Assembly (NCBI GenBank): GCA_002450155.1
Contig: DJYO01000012.1
Span: 1 to 11,823 of the forward strand
Reading direction: 5' to 3'
Origin: Mageeibacillus sp. UBA6976
GTDB lineage: Bacteria > Bacillota > Clostridia > Saccharofermentanales > Saccharofermentanaceae
Length of the DNA: 11,823 nucleotides
The notes beneath the pieces were generated by a model that was given only the letters and a program-made list of their open reading frames with translations, ran no database searches and was not told the origin of the DNA. Made by a program: the position numbers and the translations under genes. Positions 6,589-11,823 of the stretch are shown piece after piece (the first letter of the stretch is position 1; each line of letters begins with the position of its first letter).

Positions 6589-7619
6589 ATTACATCAAGC
6601 CTCCCGGAGAATAATTGCAGAGCCTCTTCCTTGGTAAGAGACTTAATGACCCACCTGCCGTTGTCATAATCGACTACGCTGTAAGGTCCTAAACCCTTAC
6701 GGTCCAGGATCGAATCAAGAGACTTCATTATCATGGACTTGGCAACGCCCTCAAGTTTTGTAGGCAGACCGAGTTTGGAATAGATGGCTCCTAACGCTTC
6801 TCTGCCCTCTTCAGGCATGCAGGAATAAAGACTGAGAGCCAGCGCCTGGCCGTCAGAATAGTTCATGAACCTGAAATAGCCCTCGATCGCATGGGCGATC
6901 TCGCTGCCGAGGTTCAGGAGCTCCGGGTTCTTGTATTCGATATTAGACCTTGCAGAATAAACTCTGTTGAGAAATTCCCTGAAATCAACCGACTCATCTG
7001 TAAGATCGCTTATCAGCGATATATCCTTCAGGATCGCAAGCCTGATTATCGGGGAATATCCGTTGTTCTTATATTTGGAAGGAACTGTCTTAAGGAATGA
7101 AGGATCCACAAATACCGCATCGGGATAGATATCGATGCTGGCCACGTCCTTATATTTGCCGGAATTAAGATATGCCTTGCCGGCAACTGTACTCTCCGCC
7201 ATGGCAGAAAGGGTCGTGGGAACAAGGACAAGTCCTGTCTTGCCGGAATAGATAGTCCTTGCAAAAGAAGCACAGTCGATAACGCCGCCACCGCCTAAAG
7301 CTACTATCCAGTCCCCTGCCCCCAGGTTCATCTCTGCCAGGTCCAGGGTTATATCGTGAATAGTCTTAAGGCTCTTGGAGCTCTCCGTTGCTTCATATAC
7401 GATAAGTCCGGGTTTGATATTCCTTAAGAGGAACTGATTCTCGAAGCTGTTGTAGTAATATCCGCTAACCTGCCTGTCCGATATTATCGCTACCTTAAAG
7501 GGAGCTCTGTCCGTCCTCGCCAGGTTTAGTTTCTCCAAGATATAGCCTGCAACGAACTCGGAAGCTATACCATTACCGCAAAAGCATTCATAATCTCTGT
7601 TGGCTTCAAGCCTGTCCAC
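6582..7619 (-). CDS. Divergent 3-dehydroquinate synthase (AroB)-fold protein
   Basis: 345 residues, AroB length. The AroB blocks are recognisable in order: SDRQV (47-51), GGGGVIDCASF with the NAD-loop glycines 109-112 and D115, VPTTLSAMAESTVAGK (133-148), LKTVP (176-180), and LNLGSEIAHAIE (235-246). The zinc site is largely gone: the AEVIKYG block reads SPIIRLA (ligand Glu is P190, Lys is R193), GHTFGHAIE keeps only its second His (H243), and LHGEA reads SDGQA (ligand His is D256, Glu is Q258). NAD binding may persist, but dehydroquinate synthase or sugar-phosphate cyclase activity looks unlikely. A glycerol dehydrogenase-like role in the same superfamily is an alternative. It starts with GTG 8 nt after a strong AAGGAGG, and its TGA lies inside the start of the lipoprotein gene (7-nt overlap), so the two are probably translationally coupled. 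Divergent from gltX. True function not recognised. Confidence 0.8.
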   Translation of the reverse strand: MDRLEANRDYECFCGNGIASEFVAGYILEKLNLARTDRAPFKVAIISDRQVSGYYYNSFENQFLLRNIKPGLIVYEATESSKSLKTIHDITLDLAEMNLGAGDWIVALGGGGVIDCASFARTIYSGKTGLVLVPTTLSAMAESTVAGKAYLNSGKYKDVASIDIYPDAVFVDPSFLKTVPSKYKNNGYSPIIRLAILKDISLISDLTDESVDFREFLNRVYSARSNIEYKNPELLNLGSEIAHAIEGYFRFMNYSDGQALALSLYSCMPEEGREALGAIYSKLGLPTKLEGVAKSMIMKSLDSILDRKGLGPYSVVDYDNGRWVIKSLTKEEALQLFSGRLDVIC

Positions 7620-7643
7620 AAAGCGCTCCTCCTTATTAATATT

Positions 7644-7671
7644 TTGTATATTACCACAAAAGTGCTAAAAT
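7644..7671 (+). promoter_or_regulatory. Candidate promoter of gltX-glnS
   Basis: TGC-TAAAAT (7663-7671) is an extended -10 with five of six consensus bases. TTGTAT (7644-7649) is a weak -35 at 16-nt spacing. Predicted start near 7678, leaving a leader of about 27 nt with AGAGG before the ATG. The leader is too short for a T-box. Confidence 0.5.
7648..7656 (-). promoter_or_regulatory. Candidate promoter of the AroB-like/M28-like operon
   Basis: On the minus strand TGG-TAATAT resembles an extended -10, about 28 nt before the GTG start. It overlaps the -35 of the divergent gltX promoter, so the two could compete for polymerase. No -35 is recognisable. Confidence 0.4.
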
Positions 7672-7704
7672 TAATCGATTCACTTAAACAAGAGGTAAAC
7701 TCAC

Positions 7705-9162
7705 ATGAAGATAAGGACAAGATTTGCTCCCAGTCCTACAGGCTTTATGCATGTAGGCAATCTGAGGACGGCACTGTACGAATACCTTACGGCAAAGCAC
7801 GAGAACGGCACATTCGTACTCAGGATAGAAGATACGGATCAGGAGCGCTATGTTGAAGGCGCAACCCAGGTAATATACGACACCTTGAAGCTTGCAGGAC
7901 TGCTCCATGACGAAGGTCCTGATATCGGAGGCGACTTTGGTCCCTATGTCCAGAGCGAGCGCTTATCTCTCTATAAGCCCTATGCAATGAAGCTGGTAGA
8001 AGAAGGCAAGGCATACAGATGCTTCTGCACCAAGGAGCGTCTCCAGTCTCTTAAGGATAATGCTCCTGAAGGAAGTATCGTAGGATACGACCGCCACTGC
8101 AGGGATCTGTCAGAAGAGGAGATCAATGAGAACCTGTCCAAGGGAATGCCCTATGTTATCCGCCAGAAGATGCCTCTTGAAGGCGTAACAACTTATAACG
8201 ATCTGGTATATGGCAGCATCAGCTTCCCTAATGCCGATCTGGACGATCAGATCCTGATCAAGACTGACGGATATCCCACATATAACTTTGCAAATGTAAT
8301 AGACGACCATACCATGGGGATAACCCATGTTGTAAGAGGCTCGGAGTATCTGTCTTCGACACCTAAGTACAACCTGCTTTACGAAGCATTCGGCTGGGAC
8401 ATCCCGACTTATATCCACCTGCCCCTTATCATGGGCAAAACAATAGACGAGGAAGGCAAGGAAGTAGTATCCAAGCTGTCCAAGAGACACGGCTCCACAG
8501 GATTCATGGATCTTATAGAAGAAGGATACCTCCCTGAGGCAATAATCAACTATATTGCCCTTCTCGGCTGGGCTCCTGAAGGAACAGAGGAGATATTCAG
8601 CCTGGAAGAGCTGATAAAGCTCTTTGACATTAACAGGATCTCCAAGTCTCCCGCAGTATTCGATTACGATAAGCTCGCCTGGGTAAATGCCGAGCATATC
8701 AAGCGCATGAATAATGAAGAATTCCTTGCTCATGCCAAGAAATACTACGATATATCAGGCGTTACAGAGAATAATTACGAGCTGCTTGACGAACTGCTCA
8801 AGCCCAGGATAACCAAGTTTAACGAGATCCCGGACAAGCTGTCCTTTATAAAGGAATATAGTGATTTCGACCTAAGCCTTTTCGAGCACAAGAAGAGCAA
8901 GTCCACCCTTGAATCTTCCAAGAAGATGCTTGAGGAAGCTATCCCCGTACTGGAGAATACGCCCTGGGAACGTGAAGCACTGACAGAAGCCATGAAGGAT
9001 CTTGCTGCAAGGCTCGAGGTCAAGAATTCTGTTGTAATGTGGCCTGTAAGGATCGCAGCAGCAGGCGTTGCAGTAACCCCCGGCGGCTGCTCGGAAGTCA
9101 TGCTCTTACTGGGCAAGGACGAATCTATGAGAAGGATCAAAAAAAGCCTGGCAAGGCTTTGA
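7705..9162 (+). CDS. gltX: Glutamyl-tRNA synthetase
   Basis: 485 residues, normal for bacterial GluRS. It charges tRNA-Glu with glutamate in the cytoplasm. Class I signatures are clear: APSPTGFMHVGN (8-19, with HVGN as the HIGH motif), the RIEDTD block (40-45), RGSEYLSSTPK (211-221) and KLSKR (257-261, the KMSKS loop). The C-terminal helical part (about 330-485) is the anticodon-binding domain. The insertion that carries zinc in E. coli GluRS keeps C106, C108 and C132, but the fourth ligand is D134 instead of His, so zinc binding is uncertain. A glutaminyl-tRNA synthetase gene follows after 12 nt. The enzyme is therefore probably discriminating (tRNA-Glu only), because direct charging of tRNA-Gln is provided; this is inference. 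The ATG follows AGAGG and starts at the usual KIRTRFAPSPTG. Confidence 0.97.
   Translation: MKIRTRFAPSPTGFMHVGNLRTALYEYLTAKHENGTFVLRIEDTDQERYVEGATQVIYDTLKLAGLLHDEGPDIGGDFGPYVQSERLSLYKPYAMKLVEEGKAYRCFCTKERLQSLKDNAPEGSIVGYDRHCRDLSEEEINENLSKGMPYVIRQKMPLEGVTTYNDLVYGSISFPNADLDDQILIKTDGYPTYNFANVIDDHTMGITHVVRGSEYLSSTPKYNLLYEAFGWDIPTYIHLPLIMGKTIDEEGKEVVSKLSKRHGSTGFMDLIEEGYLPEAIINYIALLGWAPEGTEEIFSLEELIKLFDINRISKSPAVFDYDKLAWVNAEHIKRMNNEEFLAHAKKYYDISGVTENNYELLDELLKPRITKFNEIPDKLSFIKEYSDFDLSLFEHKKSKSTLESSKKMLEEAIPVLENTPWEREALTEAMKDLAARLEVKNSVVMWPVRIAAAGVAVTPGGCSEVMLLLGKDESMRRIKKSLARL
9143..9160 (+). other. Small hairpin over the gltX stop, just before the glnS ribosome site
   Basis: AAAGCCT (9143-9149) and AGGCTTT (9154-9160) form a perfect 7-bp stem with a GGCA loop. 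It covers the last gltX codons and ends 3 nt before the AAGGAG of glnS. On the plus strand only three T follow, so it is not a convincing terminator. It could modulate coupling between the two genes, or be chance. Confidence 0.35.
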
Positions 9163-9174
9163 TAAGGAGTATAT

Positions 9175-10836
9175 ATGGCAGATTCCAAGAATTTTATTTG
9201 GCAGATAATCGACGAAGAACTCAAAGAAGGCGGCAGAGTCTATGGCAAAAAGATCCATACCAGATTCCCGCCTGAACCTAACGGATACCTTCATATAGGA
9301 CATGCCAAGGCTCTGGAGATAGACTTTGGTACAGCAGAGGCATATAACGGCCTTTGCAATCTCAGAATGGACGACACCAACCCCACCAAGGAAGATGAGG
9401 AGTTTGTTGAAGCCATCAAGGAAGATATCCACTGGCTGGGTCACGACTGGGACGACAGGTTCTTCTATGCTTCAGAGTATTTCGACAAGATGTACGAATT
9501 TGCTGTAGAGCTCATAAAGAAAGGTCTTGCCTATGTCTGCGAGCTCACCCCCGAGCAGATGAGAGACATGAGAGGCGATACAAAGACCCCTGCCCAGTCT
9601 CCTTACAGGGACAGACCCATAGAAGAGAGCCTCGATCTCTTTGCCAGGATGAAGGCCGGAGAATTTGAAGACGGCAAGATGACACTGCGTGCTAAGATAG
9701 ACCTCGCTTCAGGCAACTTCAATATGAGAGACCCTGTAATATACAGGATCAATCACCTGCCCCACCACAGGACCGGCAATACCTGGTGCATCTATCCTAT
9801 GTACGACTTTGCACATCCAATAGAGGATGCTCTCGAGGGCATCACCCACTCCCTGTGCTCTTTGGAATTTGAGTCTCACCGCCCTTTATATGATTGGGTC
9901 GTGGACAATATCTCCATAGAGAACAAGCCCAGACAAATCGAGTTTGCAAGACTCGGCATCACACATACGGTCCTGTCAAAAAGAAAGCTCAGGAACATGA
10001 TCGAAGCCGGCATCGTAACCGGATGGGACGATCCGAGAATGCCTACTCTGTGTGGTCTCAGAAGACGTGGTTATACCCCTGCTTCCATCCATAACTTCAC
10101 AGAGAGAAACGGCGTTGCCAAGGTAAACTCCGTAGTTGACTTTGCATTCCTTGAATACTGCTTAAGAGAAGACCTCAATGAGCATGCCAAGAGAGCTATG
10201 GCGGTACTTAAGCCTATAAAGCTCATAATCAACAACTACCCTGAGGGACAGACAGAGGAATTCGACGTAGAGAATAATCCTAAGGACGAATCTGCCGGCA
10301 CCCGTAAGGTAACATTCTCAAGAGAGCTCTGGATCGAGGCAGACGACTTTATGGAAGTCCCGGCTCCCAAGTATTTCAGACTCTTCCCCGGCAATGAGGT
10401 CCGTCTCAAGTCTGCATATGTCATCAGATGCACAGGCTGCGATAAGGATGCCGAGGGCAATGTCACCGCTGTTCACTGTGAATACGATACTGAGTCAAGA
10501 GGCGGCAATCCCGCAGACGGAAGAAGGATCAAGTCGACGATCCACTGGGTAGATGCCAATAACTGCATCGACGGTGAGATCAGACTGTACGACAGGCTCT
10601 TTACTACTGAGATGCCTGACCTTGCAGACTGCAACTACCTTGACTTCATTAATCCTGATTCACTTACTGTCATTAATGGCGCCAAGCTTGAAAGATCTCT
10701 TGAAGATACCAAGCCTCAGGACAGATTCCAGTTCTTAAGGACAGGATATTTCTGTGCTGACTCCAAGGATTCTGTGCCCGGTCACCTGGTATTCAACAGA
10801 GCAGTCTCACTCAAGGACAGCTATAAACCAGAATAA
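9175..10836 (+). CDS. glnS: Glutaminyl-tRNA synthetase
   Basis: 553 residues, the usual bacterial GlnRS length. It charges tRNA-Gln directly with glutamine. The family-specific FPPEPNGYLHIGHAK block (31-45) holds the HIGH motif at 40-43, followed by LRMDDTNP (63-70). VLSKRKL (266-272) is the GlnRS form of the KMSKS loop, and RGYTPASI (298-305) is typical of GlnRS rather than GluRS. Residues about 345-545 form the two beta-barrel anticodon-binding domains seen in GlnRS. The ATG sits 5 nt after AAGGAG, and the gene lies 12 nt behind gltX, so the two form one operon. Many clostridia lack GlnRS and make Gln-tRNA through GatCAB amidation, so its presence is a lineage marker. The family is thought to have reached bacteria from eukaryotes by ancient transfer. 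No clear terminator follows. Confidence 0.97.
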   Translation: MADSKNFIWQIIDEELKEGGRVYGKKIHTRFPPEPNGYLHIGHAKALEIDFGTAEAYNGLCNLRMDDTNPTKEDEEFVEAIKEDIHWLGHDWDDRFFYASEYFDKMYEFAVELIKKGLAYVCELTPEQMRDMRGDTKTPAQSPYRDRPIEESLDLFARMKAGEFEDGKMTLRAKIDLASGNFNMRDPVIYRINHLPHHRTGNTWCIYPMYDFAHPIEDALEGITHSLCSLEFESHRPLYDWVVDNISIENKPRQIEFARLGITHTVLSKRKLRNMIEAGIVTGWDDPRMPTLCGLRRRGYTPASIHNFTERNGVAKVNSVVDFAFLEYCLREDLNEHAKRAMAVLKPIKLIINNYPEGQTEEFDVENNPKDESAGTRKVTFSRELWIEADDFMEVPAPKYFRLFPGNEVRLKSAYVIRCTGCDKDAEGNVTAVHCEYDTESRGGNPADGRRIKSTIHWVDANNCIDGEIRLYDRLFTTEMPDLADCNYLDFINPDSLTVINGAKLERSLEDTKPQDRFQFLRTGYFCADSKDSVPGHLVFNRAVSLKDSYKPE

Positions 10837-10890
10837 AAATCATTTAAAGCCCGGCGTTCCTTTCTATTCAGATTTTTGAACTTTTTGAGG

Positions 10891-10919
10891 TTTACCTTTT
10901 TATTGGTTCATGTGATAAT
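10891..10919 (+). promoter_or_regulatory. Promoter of the short-chain dehydrogenase gene
   Basis: TTTACC (10891-10896, four of six -35 bases) lies 17 nt before GATAAT (10914-10919, five of six), which also has an upstream TG as an extended -10. Predicted start near 10926, giving a leader of about 45 nt with AAAGGA before the ATG. The rest of the 134-bp glnS-dehydrogenase gap holds only T-rich sequence with no clear structure. Confidence 0.6.
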
Positions 10920-10970
10920 CGCAAGTGTAGGAAGTTTACAAGGCGTTAATTACAGAAAGGAATCCAGAAC

Positions 10971-11744
10971 ATGGCAGACATTTTTGATTTCAAAGGCAGA
11001 GTAGCAGTTGTAACAGGCTGCTCAACAGGTTTAGGCGTACAGATGGCTAAGGCTCTTGCAAGACAGGGCTGCGACATCGTTGCTGTCGCAAGAAGACAGA
11101 ATCTCATAGATGAAGTGGCAGCAGATATTGCAAACACTTATGGCGTAAGAACACTTGCCATCAAGTTAGACATCACTGAGACAGAAGCAGTAAATGCTGC
11201 TGTTGATGAGATCTTAGAGAAGATGGGCAGGATCGATATCCTCGTTAACAATGCCGGAACAGGCGCTGTTGCACCTGCCGAGGACATCACAGACGAGCAG
11301 TTCTACAACGAATTCAACATCGACCTCTTCGGTTCATTCAGAGTTGCAAGAGCGGTTGCCAAGAAGGCAATGATCCCTGCAGGCTTCGGACGTATAGTCA
11401 ATATCGCATCCATGTACGGTCTGGTTGGAAACAAGGTTGCTCCCGCCTCACCTTACCATGCAGCCAAGGGCGGCGTAGTTAACCTTACAAGAGCTCTGGC
11501 ATCAGAATGGGGCAAGTACGGTATCACAGTAAACTCCATCTGCCCCGGCTATTTCTACAGCCCTCTTACAAGAGAGACATTAGACTCAGATTTCTTCCAG
11601 GCTAATGCCAAGACAATGATCCCTCTTGAAAGATACGGCGACGAGGGCGAGCTCGATACAGCTATCTGCTTCCTCGCAGCACCTGCTTCTACATATGTTA
11701 CCGGTGTTATCCTCCCTGTAGACGGCGGTTATACCTGCATGTAA
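10971..11744 (+). CDS. Short-chain dehydrogenase/reductase, gluconate 5-dehydrogenase-like
   Basis: 257 residues, the classical SDR length. It is an NAD(P)-dependent oxidoreductase with a Rossmann fold: glycine motif TGCSTGLG (15-22), LDIT (66-69, adenine contact), NNAG (93-96), N116, and the catalytic S147, Y162 and K166 in the YHAAK context. ICPGYFYSPLT (190-200) and the VTGVILPVDGGYT ending are typical of classical SDRs. Overall it resembles the 2-deoxy-gluconate/gluconate 5-dehydrogenase group (AsnPAG-containing sugar-acid enzymes), but SDR substrate is hard to infer from sequence and no sugar-acid kinase or aldolase neighbour is in view. Residues R41-R42 after the second strand would favour NADP over NAD; this is weak evidence. 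It has its own promoter and a strong terminator, so it is probably monocistronic. The ATG follows GAAAGGA. Confidence 0.9.
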   Translation: MADIFDFKGRVAVVTGCSTGLGVQMAKALARQGCDIVAVARRQNLIDEVAADIANTYGVRTLAIKLDITETEAVNAAVDEILEKMGRIDILVNNAGTGAVAPAEDITDEQFYNEFNIDLFGSFRVARAVAKKAMIPAGFGRIVNIASMYGLVGNKVAPASPYHAAKGGVVNLTRALASEWGKYGITVNSICPGYFYSPLTRETLDSDFFQANAKTMIPLERYGDEGELDTAICFLAAPASTYVTGVILPVDGGYTCM

Positions 11745-11758
11745 CAAGCGTTAACAAT

Positions 11759-11798
11759 AAAAAGGCGGTACAGTCCATATGGTTGTACCGCCTTTTTT
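11759..11798 (+). terminator. Strong rho-independent terminator after the dehydrogenase gene
   Basis: A perfect 14-bp stem (11759-11772 with 11784-11797, GC-rich core GGCGGTACA) has an 11-nt loop (itself containing CCATATGG) and a run of six T (11793-11798). It begins 14 nt after the stop codon. The A run on the left side means it could also act on the other strand. Confidence 0.93.
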
Positions 11799-11823
11799 CG
11801 GTTCTTCGGAAAACTTGTGGGAA

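Noticed and set aside
6582..7619. Annotating this gene as functional aroB
   Set aside because: Two of three zinc ligands and the AEVIKYG lysine are replaced, so only the fold is supported.
7620..7704. T-box or other riboswitch upstream of gltX
   Set aside because: The leader is under 90 bases even at most, with no specifier-type structure or terminator hairpin.
8110..8733. Minus-strand open frame of 207 codons opposite gltX
   Set aside because: Antisense to the conserved catalytic core of GluRS, with no ribosome site or known motif.
10837..10890. Terminator after glnS
   Set aside because: T-rich stretches are present but no stem longer than a few base pairs precedes them.

Overview
The window looks like chromosome of a Gram-positive, probably anaerobic, clostridial bacterium (Bacillota), plausibly a gut or rumen fibre degrader. 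The reasons are consensus AGGAGG-type ribosome sites, sigma-A promoters that are often extended -10 (TGnTATAAT-like), AGA/AGG/ATA-rich codon use at moderate GC, a CdaA-type cyclic-di-AMP synthase, a lipobox lipoprotein, a LarA-family enzyme and a secreted cellulose-binding-module protein. No rRNA, tRNA, CRISPR array, insertion sequence or phage gene is visible. The organism name is inference.

Layout, left to right. (1) 1-471, minus: 5' part of a secreted protein with a CBM2-like domain and a Pro/Thr linker, cut by the window edge. Its upstream region (472-647) is dense: a candidate promoter, four tandem ~9-bp repeats directly behind the -35 box, and the terminator of the next operon. (2) 648-3975, minus: nagA (GlcNAc-6-P deacetylase), then a diadenylate cyclase whose C-terminus carries an extra membrane helix and a YbbR domain, so CdaA and its usual separate partner CdaR sit in one polypeptide; then a stand-alone GlmU-type left-handed beta-helix acyltransferase. 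All three touch amino-sugar or cell-wall precursor metabolism or its c-di-AMP control. nagA may be leaderless. (3) 4055-5308, plus: a LarA-family nickel-pincer racemase, divergent from nagA. (4) 5326-7619, minus: two overlapping genes with GTG and TTG starts: a 3-dehydroquinate-synthase-fold protein that has lost most of its zinc site, and an M28-peptidase-fold lipoprotein that has lost its catalytic Glu and two metal ligands. They may be a coupled pair of pseudoenzymes. (5) 7705-10836, plus: gltX and glnS, glutamyl- and glutaminyl-tRNA synthetases in tandem. (6) 10971-11744, plus: a short-chain dehydrogenase with its own promoter and a strong terminator.

The observations most worth a second look are the CdaA-CdaR fusion with its altered DGA motif and amino-sugar neighbours, and the degenerate AroB-like/M28-like pair. 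The rest is ordinary housekeeping or metabolic gene content.
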